Positions 1-10,586 of a stretch of DNA of 64,000 nucleotides are shown here, in pieces. The notes under the pieces are model-generated. The model was not told where the DNA came from. It did no database searches and worked only from the letters and a program-made list of their open reading frames with translations. A program made the translations under genes and the position numbers. The first letter of the stretch is position 1; each line of letters begins with the position of its first letter. The stretch comes from Chimonanthus salicifolius (Eukaryota; Streptophyta; Magnoliopsida; Laurales; Calycanthaceae), in contig CM023542.1 in NCBI GenBank assembly GCA_013350335.1, forward strand, positions 8,170,025 to 8,234,024, in the 5' to 3' direction.

Positions 1-712
1 TCCTGAGAAAACCCAGATCGGATACATTCCCAATTTTCCCCTCCAGGGGCTGGAACTCAAAGGGCAGACCCAGGGAGGCGGCGAAATCAGACAAGCGCTG
101 CCCCGTCGCATGGAGCAGCTCTAATGAGGATCCAATTCCTGTAATCCGGAGCGAGACTATCTTTCTCTGTCGGGAGGCCAGGATGTGGAAGAGGCCGGGC
201 CACTGAAGCCCCTGCATGATGTCGAGATCGATGATGTGGACTTGATCCTCCCCGTGCAGAGCCTCAAAGATGGCTTGGTTGGCCGTGAAATGGGAGAATT
301 TGACCAGTGGGCTGATTGAATTGTAGGATTGGAAAGCCTGGCAGGTCTTCTGGTACCAAGAATAGGCCAAAGATTTGACGGATAGAGGCGAGTAGGTGCC
401 CAAACACGAGCTAATAATCCGTGCACGGAGGGCATCGGCAAAGTAGGCCGCAACGCGCTCTGGGCACGACCCGAATGGGGTAGAGAGCTCGGCAATTTGA
501 GGGAGGAGGTCAATTGCCAACTCCAAATTGTCAGCGTTGACCGCCTCGGCGCACTGGAGGAGAAGCCCCAAAAGCCGAAGACTGCCGGATTCTCCGGATC
601 TATCCTCGTCTTCCTCGTCCTCTGCTTGGCGCTTCCGCGGCCGGACCTCGGGCTGGTCAACGGCTGAGATGGAGGTTGAGGGGGAATCTCGATCGGAACG
701 CTTGGATTTCAT
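1..712 (-). CDS. SCL23: SCARECROW-LIKE 23 type GRAS transcription factor, 3' part outside window
   Basis: Reading the minus strand from an ATG at 712-710 gives 237 open codons that run off the left edge. GRAS proteins are plant nuclear transcription regulators; SCL23 works with SCARECROW and SHORT-ROOT in endodermis and bundle-sheath identity (family knowledge). Visible features: a short charged N-terminus (first ~43 residues) with a basic RPRKR patch at 24-28 followed by an acidic run; leucine heptad region I with LLQCAEAV at 51-58; the stretch [19 protein letters not shown] at 134-152; the VHIID core at 158-162; and the start of leucine heptad region II near 195-215. SCARECROW itself has a long N-terminal extension that is absent here, which is why I prefer SCL23. 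No intron is seen. The C-terminal PFYRE and SAW motifs should lie left of the window. Confidence 0.9.
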   Translation of the reverse strand, partial: MKSKRSDRDSPSTSISAVDQPEVRPRKRQAEDEEDEDRSGESGSLRLLGLLLQCAEAVNADNLELAIDLLPQIAELSTPFGSCPERVAAYFADALRARIISSCLGTYSPLSVKSLAYSWYQKTCQAFQSYNSISPLVKFSHFTANQAIFEALHGEDQVHIIDLDIMQGLQWPGLFHILASRQRKIVSLRITGIGSSLELLHATGQRLSDFAASLGLPFEFQPLEGKIGNVSDLGFLR

Positions 713-1293
713 GGAATTGGGAATTTGGTTTGGAGAAGCATTAAAGGGGAATTGAGGGAGGAGACTCTGGAGCATGATATTGGATTGGATGGAGAAATCT
801 GGTACTACTGTAACACTATTTCCAGTGGGGATTCTACTTTCTCCTTTTACGCTAGGGGACAAAGAGAGTTGCAGAAAGAGAGAGAATTATTGCAGCGATT
901 GCACAGAGACAGAAAGAGAGAGATAAGAAGAAGATATATATATGAAGTTTACAGAGCAGAAGCAGAGAAGATACTCTGTTTGGTCGTCTCTGGGTTGGCT
1001 AACGGCCGTCTCTTCACCGTTAAATACACAGAGACAGACAAACAGACAGACAGGATTGAAGAAGAAGAGAAGAGAAGAGAAGAAGAGGGGTGGTGTCCTG
1101 GTGTTGGGTCGTTGTTATCGCCGTCGCAGCATGATAAAATAACGTGGAATGGAAGGATGATAATCACAGTTAACTGGTAAATGCCGTTTAAATCCCTATT
1201 GTTATTTTATAAATTTGTCACAGTTTTTTTTTTTTTTTTTTTTTTTTTTCACACAGATTTACAGAGGATGTCAATTAATTAAAATGAAAATGA
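713..1293 (-). other. Upstream leader and promoter region of the SCL23-type gene
   Basis: In the sense of the gene this stretch is CT-rich (many TCT/CTC runs between 860 and 1090), as in many plant 5' leaders. The open frames here are low-complexity purine-rich translations of that leader and are not coding. A run of 26 T lies at 1224-1249. I see no convincing TATA box. Confidence 0.45.
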
Positions 1294-1409
1294 CTTTTTT
1301 TTTTTTAATTTACGTGTGGAGAACTGAAAAAAATTCAGCGTAAAATCTTCACAGAACTTGATGCCTTTCACTTTTTGAGACAGGAGATTAACCAGTTGAA
1401 CTACTGGAC
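1294..1409 (-). mobile_element. tRNA-derived SINE (family 1), internally truncated
   Basis: The minus strand starts with a tRNA-like A-box region (AGTTCAACTGGTTAA), continues to the diagnostic tail word GATTTTACGCTGA and ends CACACGTAAATT followed by an A tract. The B-box segment is missing. The same family recurs at 2328, 6351, 10015, 11940, 12952, 18311 and 53050. Confidence 0.6.
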
Positions 1410-2327
1410 AAAAATGATTTTTTTAGCATAGCTACTGAATACTGATAACATTTTTGGTCAATATTGAGTAATCTTCATTTTTGAATTCTTTAGTTACTGC
1501 AATCTTATTAATTAAGGTGGTAATGAATCTTTTAAACTGGTTTATGAGTAAATAAATAATATATCAAAAATATAATCATATTTTTAATTTTTACTTCTTT
1601 TTAATTATTTTTAATTTCTTATTTTTTTTGAATTAATTTTAATTCTTTTTTCTTCTTTTGATTTAAAATTATAATCAGATTAAAATTATTTTTATTAATT
1701 ATAGTAAAAATAATCTTCTTTTTTTTTTTTTAATTTGCTCACCACAATGAAAAATAATCACACATAAATCAGAAGTAATTACATGCAAAGTAGTCACACG
1801 TCTTAGGCGCACCTTGCACTTTATATAAAAATGTAGTTTCATTTTTCTTGTTAGATAAAATTTATTTTTTTCTCTTAAACTTTAAAACATAAATAAAAAC
1901 TGTGTTCTCTTTTTTTTCTATTAAACAGTAAAACTTAAGTAGTAAAACAAAGTTTCCATTTTACTTGAAGTGCCTCTTTTTTTTCTTTTTTGTTGAAGTT
2001 ATAGTCATTGAAATAATGTCTTTAATGATTTTTTACTTATTATTACTTGACTTCATATTTCAAATTTTTGCTATTAGTTTCTTATATTATGCAATTGTTT
2101 ATATTCAATGTATTTTTTATAATATATTATATTATTTAATTAATAGTGCGTCAAAAAAGTAATTTATTTGCCAACTATATCTTAAAAATAATTATATCAT
2201 ATTTACATGAGTGAAAAATATACATAACTAAATAACTATACACATGTTTAAATATATAAAGATATTGACCTCAAATAAAAAACAACACCTAAAAATACGT
2301 CTAATATCTTAGACTGCGATAATTTAT

Positions 2328-2430
2328 GGTGTAGTTCAATTAGTTGTCTCTCACCTCAGAAAGTAACTATAGAGGTTTTACACTGAATATTCAATAATTT
2401 TTCACATATAAATTCAAAAAAAAATTATAA
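2328..2430 (+). mobile_element. SINE (family 1), degenerate copy
   Basis: A-box-like GGTGTAGTTCAATTAGTTG and a family tail (GAGGTTTTACACTGAATAT, then TTTTTCACATATAAATTCA plus A's). The B-box part is lost. Confidence 0.5.
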
Positions 2431-2459
2431 ACTAAGATCACTCTTTCCTTTCTTTTATA

Positions 2460-2710
2460 AGGTTTGTATCTACCGTCAATATGGCCGTTAATCCGCCGTC
2501 AAGACCCAAGGATGATGGCGGAGGTGGAGGGGAGGAGGGGGAGAGAGAGAGAGTTGAGACAAAGAAGGCAACAGAGCAGAGCTGAAGGTGGTAAGGGAGT
2601 TGTTATAAACTTACAGAAGTGGGACCCAGTTGGATTTGGTTATCGGTCCTTTCGAGATTCAGAAGACACTTGGCTTTGCAATCAGACGAAACTCATTCTA
2701 AGGTAGAAAG
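2460..2710. other. GC-richer island of unknown nature
   Basis: About 250 bp stands out from the AT-rich surroundings: GAGA-rich on plus, CT-rich on minus. A plus-strand frame is open for 80 codons but its product is low-complexity and I do not recognise it. On minus it resembles a CT-rich 5' leader. It may be a fragment of a gene or transposon carried in duplication copy 1; no function is claimed. Confidence 0.3.
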
Positions 2711-3438
2711 ATTTATATATCTAATAGATCATTGAAGAAAATATTAAAATATTAAAATTGAATATTATCAAATAATTTTTATTTTTTTATTTTTAAAATT
2801 AAAAAAATTATGAATATAGGACAACTCTAGAGAGATTTGAGATAGAATCCCATATAGATTATATAAATCAAGAAAACTCTTTAATTTGATTATCATAATT
2901 TTGTGAAATAGACAATGAAAAATCTATAATTTTATAGTAATTAAAATTTTAAAGTCTAAAATTATATGACTAATATGATTTAATGGAGCTCAAATTTTAT
3001 ATAGCTAATGTTATTATCATTCTCTATACATTCCATTAGAAAATATGTGGTTTACCTCAGTATTCAAAGAGCAACCTTTCTAAATAGGTAGATTTGAGCT
3101 TAGAATTCTCAGTGAATGCACGTAGTGGTTAATGTCAATTCAATGATAAGGATCTAGCAAATAAAAATCAACTTAAATTAAATTTAAATTAAAAATTAAA
3201 TTAATATTTAGCCCTCATATGATATGAATAATCCATCTCACTATTTCTTAAATTGCCCTCTTACCAAACTAAGATACATATCTCCTTAAAGGTCACTGTG
3301 ATGATTTTTTTTAACAATATCAACTTATTTTTCATCTATATGTTTTTATTATTTAGAAAACAATAAACTTTATTAATTTTATAAGATAAATTTTTTAAAC
3401 CATGTATTAAATATAGATTCTGCAATAAATCTATCACC

Positions 3439-3850
3439 CAAGGGGTTTAAAAAAAGCCTAGACCGATATATCGGCCGATATGTAAATATCGGTCAATATG
3501 CATATCGGCCGATAATTTTCTCTCTCCTCCGATATCGGCATTTCTCTCTCCTCCGATATCGGAACCATGAAAAACCGCAAAAAACCGTGAGAACCCGTGA
3601 AAGCCGTAAACCTTGAACCGTTAAAAACCGTGAAGAACCGCGGAAAAACCAGTTAAAAACCGCAAAAAACCATGTAAAAATAGTCAAAAACCGTATCGAT
3701 GTTTTTTTTAAAAAAAAAATTTAAATACCGATATTTATGAATATCGGCCGATGTTGTGACCGATATTCGGTATGTACGGCCGATACATATCGTATCGGCC
3801 GATATCATTCGGTATTAAAATACTGTATCGTCCGATATTTTCAACCTTAG
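3439..3850. mobile_element. hAT-like MITE with 8-bp target duplication
   Basis: The 412 bp element is flanked by identical 8-mers CTATCACC at 3431-3438 and 3851-3858. Ends are imperfect inverted repeats (CAAGGGGTTTAAAAA and, on minus, CTAAGGTTGAAAATATCGG). Copy 2 of the duplication keeps the uninterrupted site (CTGTCACCATCATCATTAG, near 6178), which supports insertion. The interior has many CGATATCGGCCGAT palindromes and an array of AAAAACCG words at about 3570-3690. Confidence 0.8.
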
Positions 3851-4525
3851 CTATCACCATCATCATTAGTTGTCTCCCTCCATCTTTTATGTGTAAAAAA
3901 GTGCACATTATATGAGGTTGTTGGGAATCATTTTTTTTTTAAGTTTAAAGTTTAAAATTCAAAGATTTTAACACGTTGCATTACAAGAGAGGCTCAAATG
4001 GGACATAGATAGAGAATCACACGGACTATTTTACTTTACTAAGAGAGACCCATAAGATGATTATCACTCTTAAATTATCAGCATCAAAGTTGAATTATTA
4101 AAGATAAATATTTGAATTGAAGATAGAAATAAATTAAATACCTAATTTAAACTATATCTATATGTAAAAGATAAATGCTTTTTGAATTAATCATAGTCAT
4201 GGATGACTATTATCTTCAATTTTTCAAATTTAAACTTTTTTTTTATGAAATTACTGGAAGTTGAGTTTTTAATTTTCTAACATAGTGGCGTGATTAATCC
4301 AAACAAGTAAAATTCAAGAACCGTATTGGAGTTTTGAGTTTGATTTTCAATCTACTCCAAAGGTTACTCCCGTTGTATAGAATATGAATATAGAGGTTTG
4401 TACATTTCTTGAGAATTAATCGACTTTCTTAAAAGGTCTTAAAACCTTGTTGGAAAAAAAAAAAAAAATCCATCGTCAAAGTGGGAGCCAAATTACAGGA
4501 GGGCAGTGCGGTAATGGTCGTTCCA

Positions 4526-5137
4526 AATTTTTAAATATCTTATATGAATGATACATTTTTATGCGTAGATGAAATTATCATTTTGCCCTTTCACTTAAAA
4601 ACACCCCCATCCTCTGAATGGGTGATCCACCGAATGAAAAAATTCATTCTAACGAATTCAAAAAATAGTTCGAACGAATGGGATATGAAGTGGGATTTTC
4701 AAATGATACTGTTTCTCGATCGATTTCTACAAACAATGTATTAAAATTCATCTATTTTGAATTTTATGAACTTCATAACTGATTTTAAGTAAAATGATAT
4801 AGTTTTGGACTTCAAAAATCATATCCAAAGAATTAAGAGAGAAGTTCCTTAATTCTTTAAATACGATTTTTTAAGCACAAAACTATACACTTTTCACTTA
4901 AAATCAATCTTAGAGTTCATAAAATTCAGAGTAGATGAATTTTGATACCTTGTTTATACAAATCGGTTGAGAATCGAATTCATTTGAAAATCTCACTTCA
5001 GAACACATTGAATGAATTTTTTTCATTCAGTGGATTACCCGTTCGGAGGATGAGGTGTTTTTAAATAGAAGGGTAAAAGGGTAATTTTTATCCACTTTTG
5101 AAAAATGAGTGTCTATATGGGCTCCCATGTAGAAATT
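4526..5137. mobile_element. Foldback (hairpin) MITE
   Basis: The two halves are near-complementary through their whole length around a loop of about 9 bases at 4838-4846. Examples: TTTTGCCCTTTCACTTAAAA near 4580 pairs with the complement of the segment near 5070, and GAATTAAG/CTTAATTC closes the loop. The right end reads CATATAGACACTC on minus, a word shared with other TIR elements here. Copy 2 of the segmental duplication lacks the element (6735-6790 matches the left flank). No coding capacity. Confidence 0.75.
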
Positions 5138-5479
5138 ATAGTTTCATTAGTGCTCGTTAAGATAATTTTCTATTTAAAAGAATTAAAATCAACATATAAG
5201 ATGAAGATCATTAAGTGCCAGTCTAAAGAGTTTGATATGCTGGGCATTTGATATTGTCGGGTATATCTCGGAACCTTTTGAGTTTTGATGGATGCTTAAA
5301 AAAGATGCAGCCCGCTCTGGTTGGACCGATGCTGAAGGGTCCCACCTCACATTCCAACGCAGCAGATGATGTCAAAAGAGTGGGCCCTCAACCATGCAGC
5401 TGGGGATTACGCTAAACTAAAAAGTGGAAAGGAATTACGTTATATAAATAATTTATCAAAAAAAAAAAAATTAAATGAG

Positions 5480-8143
5480 ATATGTTAAATTCTAAATTTA
5501 AAAAAATTTTAAGTACTTTTAATTCTTTTTGTTTCTTTTGATCTAAAAGTATAATCGTAAATTAAAAAAAAAAGATTTTTACTAATATATTAAAAATAGG
5601 TTTTTTTTTTTTTTTAAATTTGATCATCACAGATTCACAGTGAAAAAAATCACACAGAAATGAGAAGTGATTACATGCAAAGTGATCACTTTAGAGTTAA
5701 TGTTGAATACATATCATGGTCAGGGAACATCAGCCGAGATTATCTTTATCGACCGATATTGTATATCGTCTATATCAGTTGATAAAGATGATTTAAAAAA
5801 AAATTGAGATTTATACCCCTAATCATGGTTAATGACTTAATGTACATTCAATAACAAGGATATAGCAAATAAAAATCATTTTAAAAAATAAATTAATATT
5901 TTAAACGATTTGAGTTTGCTAGGAAGGAGCTCAATGTAATATCCATATTTCCTTAAAAGTCATTGTGATGATAACAACATTTAACGTAAACTTCTTTATT
6001 CAATATATAATTTATTTAAAAAAATTACATTGATTGAATCAATCTGTGTAGTCTTTTTTTAACAATATTAACTTATTTTTCATCTATATATTTTTATTAT
6101 TTATAAAATCATCAAATTTATTAATTTTACAAGATAATTTTATAGACCATGTATCAAATATAGATTCTTCAATAAATCTGTCACCATCATCATTAGTTGT
6201 CTCCACCTTACATGTCTATAGAATATTGCTAGGAATCACATGGACTACTTTATTTTACTGAAAGACCTATAACATGATTATAACATGATTATCACTCTTA
6301 AATTATCAGCATCAAAGTTTAATTATTAAAGATAAATATTTGAATTAAAGAGGCTCAACTGGTTAACCTCCTGCCTCAAGAAGCAGGAGGTGCCAAGTTC
6401 AAGCCCCTATGGTTTAACTTGGTGTATCTTAAGGGCAGAGGATATCACCAGTGGGAGTTTTACGTTGAGTTTCTCATAGTTTCTCACACATAAATTCAAA
6501 AAATAAAAGTTTAATTATTAAAGATAAATATTTAAATTAAAGAAAATAAATAAATAACTAATTTAAACTATATCTATATTTAAAAGATAAAAGCTATTTG
6601 AATTAATCATAGTGATGCAAGGACTATTTTCTTGGATTTTTCAAATTTAAATTATCATTTATGAAAATAATTACAGAAAGTTGAGTTTTTAATTTTCTAA
6701 TACAGTGGTGGGCCAACTGACCCTTCCAAAATCCAAGGCTAAAGACAGGGCCAGATTAGAGGAGGGCAGGTGGGGACATGAACAACCACTGCCCTTTGCT
6801 TCGACGAGGTTCACGGATTTCAGAGTGGGATTTAATTTAGGAAAGTAATTATTAGATAATTTTTCAAAAAAAAAAAAGGAAGTTCTTTTATTTTAAAATT
6901 TATAATTTTTGAAAGTTTAAAAATTAATAATTAAAGTAGAAATTATTTTAGATAAATTTATAATTTAATGATGAGATCAAGTCAAAATATATGCAAAAAT
7001 TAAGTATAGAGATAATTTAAAGAAGTAGATAACAGTAAGATAAAGACATTTACTCTGTGTACCTTAGAGCCTAAGTAAAGACGTGTTCATAAGTGTCACC
7101 CAATGTAAAAAAAATTCCTAAATATTACAAAATATTGCAGATAGCAATTTAAATATCACATTTTAATATAAGAAGAACATTTTTTTTCTATTGTCACTTC
7201 AATGATGAATGAGATAAAAGTGTAAATAAAATATGTAAATGATTTTCAAATCATTCTTTTTCTTTTATCATCACATTAATATTAGGTCATAGTTTTATGT
7301 ATGATGATACTTATTGTATCAGTTTATACAAATCATTGTAGACGTATAGTCATTGTATCGGCCGATATTATATAGTATCAATTGATGCACATTTTTTTAA
7401 ATTAAAAAAAAATGATTTCGAGTTTTTTTGTGTTGAATTTCACATTGGGTGTAGTTTCAAAGAGTTTTAGAAGCGAGTTATTCAAATTTTGAGTTATTTA
7501 GAGTTCTTTTCATCAATTTTCACCATTTTAAGTTATTTTCAATAATTTTTTTGAATTTTGGCTTTAAGATAATATCAAGTTTGAGATTTTTTGTGAAAAT
7601 AATTTTATGAAATAATATTCAATCTTTTGAAATTCAATGAAGATGCATTAATCTTATTCAAGTAGTTTGAACTTTGAAGTATGTCTGTATGATTTTTTAA
7701 GATTTTTTTTTTTGAAAATTTGATAAAATCTGGGTTTTTTAAGATATTTTCAATTTTAAAGTTTTTTATAAAAAAAAAATGAAATGATATACAAAGACCC
7801 TTTTTTTAAAATGCCCATCCTAAGTTTTCTATTATTCCTATTTTTCTCTTTTTTATAGGTTTTACAAAATAAAAAGAATAGAACATAGAAAATAGAAAAG
7901 TGAGGAGGCTGGGATACATATGAACGTTGTATGGTTTGTGTCATGATATGCTGGGGGAATTTGACATTGTCGGGTATATCTCGGAACCTTTTGAATTTTG
8001 ATGGATGCTTAAGAAAGTTGCAACCAGCCCCGGTTGGACCGATGCTGAACGGGTCCCACCTCACAAGCCAACGCAGCAGATGATGTCAAAAGAGTAAGCC
8101 CTCAACCGTACAGCTGGGGATTACATTAAACTAAAAAAATGGA
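5480..8143. repeat. Tandem segmental duplication, copy 2
   Basis: This block repeats copy 1 but lacks the MITE at 3439 and the foldback at 4526. It carries instead a SINE at 6351-6507 that is absent from copy 1. The stretch 6800-7940, between matching blocks, is AT-rich non-coding DNA with a short CGGCCGATATT word cluster near 7350-7390. No gene is recognised in it. Confidence 0.7.
6351..6507 (+). mobile_element. Full-length SINE (family 1) with 35-bp target duplication
   Basis: Head GGCTCAACTGGTTAACC (A box), B box AAGTTCAAGCCCC, body words TTAAGGGCAGAGGATATCAC and GGGAGTTTTACG, tail CTCACACATAAATTCA then A's. It is bracketed by a 35-bp direct repeat with one mismatch (6316-6350 and 6508-6542, starting AGTTTAATTATTAAAG). 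Copy 1 of the segmental duplication has this sequence only once (about 4092-4127), showing the empty site. Confidence 0.85.
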
Positions 8144-8255
8144 AAGAGGTCACTTCCATATTCCGCCGGACCATAATTTAAAACCATACCTACCCGCCTA
8201 GGGTTCTCTATAGTCCTAAATATGTCAATGTATAGATATTAACAATTTTGTTTTA

Positions 8256-8726
8256 GGCCAGCGATTCTTACACGGGTATTTTATGTTTAGCAACACGAGT
8301 TTTAGTGTATTTTCGATTTTACCAATCAGATGAATAGTAAAATTTCGATGAGCTTATTTTTACTATTCATGTGAATTTCGACAAGCCGATTTGCACTATT
8401 TATGAATTTTGGTGAACCGACTTACAATTTTAGTGAGCTGATTTGCACTGTTCATGAATTTTAAAGAGCCGACTTGCAATTTCGGCCAGCCGATTTGCAC
8501 TGTTCGTGAATTTTAGAGAGCCGACTTGCAATTTCGGCGAGCCGGTTTGCACAGTTCATGATTTTGACAAGTCGATTTGCACTGTTCATGAATTTTGGAG
8601 AGTCGATTGCACTGTTCATGAATTTTGACATTCTTTTTCTTCGATACGGTAGGTGAAGGGCAAATTGGACATCACGGTAAAACCTATGTCTATATACACA
8701 AAATACCGGTGTGAGGATCGCTAGCC
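8256..8726. mobile_element. Short TIR element filled with minisatellite
   Basis: Terminal inverted repeats of about 36 bp: left GGCCAGCGATTCTTACACGG, right (minus) GGCTAGCGATCCTCACACCG, both continuing into GGTATTTTRTG. The inner part is a diverged tandem repeat. No transposase is encoded. The terminal CGGGTATTTT...TTAGCA words resemble the ends of the foldback element at 18571/26940. Confidence 0.65.
8315..8635. repeat. Diverged minisatellite of about 50-bp units
   Basis: Alternating blocks of GAGCCGACTTGCAATTTCGG and GATTTGCACTGTTCATGAAT, several copies, the clearest between 8400 and 8630. The frame open on minus over this stretch is a repeat translation, not a gene. Confidence 0.7.
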
Positions 8727-10014
8727 TTTTGTTCATTGCCACTTTAGAGTCTTTGCCCATCTCAAACAACTTCTAGACTCTTTCATACGAGGTGATTTTT
8801 TTTTAAAGAATTGATTAGTATATCAAAACTTTTAACTTCGGTAAAAAAAAAACTAAGTGAAATACTCATTTTGTCCAAACAAATGGAGAGGGAGAATAAA
8901 GGAGGATGAAAACAAATTGGGCAAAATAGGTAATTCATTTTTTATGCACCAAACATAAATATGTTGATGCACCAATCACTTTTCTTTTTTATCTTCTATC
9001 AGTATTGAGAGTGAGAATAAAGAAATTCAAAAGGGTTAACCTATCTCAAAAAACAAAAATTCTAAATTCGATTCTCACTCCACTTTAAAATACCACTCTT
9101 CTTAGAGTTGTTCGATGTGTAGTGATTGAAAAATCAATAATTTTGTTCTACCTAGCACTCTTTCTTGGAAGTAATTGAAGGCCAGTTTCCAAGCACAAGA
9201 CCTTTTCACTGAAGTAGAAGATGATGCAGCTGAAATCATGCATACACTCATTAGTCATTGTCCCTCCTTAAGGAATCTTGGATTTATTGATTGGTGTTTG
9301 CTTAAATCTTTCAAGTTTTATAATTAGGGCAGACATCCTGTTCCACTCAAAACCAATTATTTCAGGTATGAATAGCGACATAGCATGTGAAATCCAATCC
9401 TTGTTAAAGTCTTCGACCACATTCTTCATTCTGCGACTCATGTACTGCAATATCCATTGGCAGCTTCTGTGCAGATTCTCTCTCTTTCTCGAGAGTGAAA
9501 AGGAATTGTTAGGGACTAGTCAGCAGTCACTTTATTTGATTGATACTGAATGATTGTATAAATGGGATCTTTTCTATTTTGGTTTTTAATTTATCTTCGA
9601 TGAGTTGAGAGTAAAAAAGATAATGTGAAAAGTTTTTATTTTCAATTTTGATTTTACATCAACTTTCATAAAAAATATCATTGCTAAAATGATAAAAATC
9701 TCACGTCACTTAATTTGAAAAATCAACAATTAAATTTTAGAATTATACTTAAAAAATATTATTATAGCATGATTTTCTAACACAAACTCCAATTAGAGGT
9801 TTCAAAAAATGAATATTACAATACATGGCTAGCTCGATGATGAAAAAGTAATGTAAGATTCTCCCATTGAAAAGTTGAAATAAGGTGGAAGTGGTGTATT
9901 GAATGGATGGATCCATGTGAAGTCTATTTTTGATGAATTTAAATTGTTAAAAATATTTTTTTAATTTAGGCTTAATTTTAATTAATGTTCATTCATTACG
10001 TCTTCACTACTACT
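8727..10014. other. Gene-free AT-rich stretch with a possible decayed coding relic
   Basis: Mostly non-coding. Between about 9180 and 9550 base composition is more even and a plus-strand frame stays open for about 90 codons. Neighbouring frames also give protein-like stretches broken by stops, so it may be a decayed gene or transposon relic. I do not recognise the family. Confidence 0.35.
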
Positions 10015-10586
10015 CATATGGGTATAGTTTAACTGGTTGCCTTTTGCCTTAGAAAGCGGAAGGTTGTAGGTTCGTATATCGACCCGTCCCACTAGCACAA
10101 TATTGTCCTTTTTGAGCCCACACACACAAGCTCGTGCGGCTTTGCTTTGATGAGCTTTTTTCTCTCCCATCAATGCTTACACAAATATAAGGTATTACAA
10201 TCTACACTCCTTATAAAACCAAAGCCGTCCTCAGCTCTATCCACAAATACGCCCACACTCACGGACAGAGACTTGAAACGTACTCTAATACCATTTGTAA
10301 CGACCCGTCCTGCTAGCATAATATTATCTACTTTGGACTCTCACACATATGCCCGCACAGCTTTGTTTTGGCGAGCTAACCTACTGTTGCTCCCAAAATG
10401 CCTTATACTAAAAGGAGGAAGGCTACCACTTATATACCACGGAATTTCCAATACAACAAGCAATGTAGGACCCCCTCTGGAGAAGTGTATTTCAGTTCGA
10501 GCCCTCATGTCCTAACCTTGTTATACGAGTAATGGGCTCTTTAGTATGTCTGTGTGAGTTTCCCACACGTTAATAAAAAAAAAAAA
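10015..10586 (+). mobile_element. SINE (family 1) interrupted by a small LTR element
   Basis: The left part (10015-10075) has the A box TAGTTTAACTGGTTGCC and B box AGGTTGTAGGTTCG. The right part (about 10485-10586) has a B-box-like CAGTTCGAGCCCTCATG, family body words and the tail CCCACACGTTAATAAAA. The intervening 390 bp is a separate element. Both parts carry B-box sequence, so two SINE fragments are also possible. Confidence 0.5.
10076..10470 (-). mobile_element. TRIM-like short LTR retrotransposon remnant
   Basis: Two direct repeats share CGACCCGTCC...CTAGCA.AATATT and an AGCTTTG.TTTGG.GAGCT block (10080-10160 and 10301-10376). On minus, the right repeat ends CGGGTCGTTACA at 10296 and is followed after two bases by TGGTATTAGAGT (10293-10282), a close match to the primer-binding site complementary to initiator tRNA-Met. 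The internal part is only about 120 bp and non-coding, as expected for a TRIM. End positions are approximate. Confidence 0.5.

Larger units (their letters stand above)
1560..5428. repeat. Tandem segmental duplication, copy 1
   Basis: Three blocks match copy 2 in the same order: 1560-1800 with 5480-5700 (shared word TTACATGCAAAGT), 3125-4300 with 5815-6715, and 5231-5428 with 7946-8143 (shared words GTCGGGTATATCTCGGAACC and CAGCAGATGATGTCAAAAG). Copy 1 also holds a hAT-like MITE (3439-3850), a foldback element (4526-5137), a SINE remnant (2328-2430) and about 1.2 kb not found in copy 2. Divergence is substantial, so the duplication is old. Confidence 0.7.

Noticed and set aside
157..660. 167-codon minus-strand frame
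   Set aside because: It is an out-of-frame shadow of the SCL23-type GRAS coding sequence, which reads VHIID and other GRAS motifs in another minus frame and runs off the window edge.
725..1180. 151-codon plus-strand frame
   Set aside because: Low-complexity Arg/Glu-rich translation of the CT-rich leader of the minus-strand GRAS gene; starts at a non-ATG codon.
6351..6420. Possible tRNA gene
   Set aside because: The A and B boxes belong to a SINE head; no cloverleaf with proper acceptor stem can be formed, and the same head recurs with a SINE tail elsewhere.
9278..9553. Frame resembling an RNase H or leucine-rich-repeat relic
   Set aside because: The likeness (ADILFHSKP, CEIQSLLKSS; also HTLISHCPSLRNLGF in a neighbouring frame) is too weak and lacks catalytic residues; kept only as a possible relic.
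10147..10515. 122-codon plus-strand frame
   Set aside because: Lies across the TRIM-like element and the second SINE fragment; no protein-like composition or domain.
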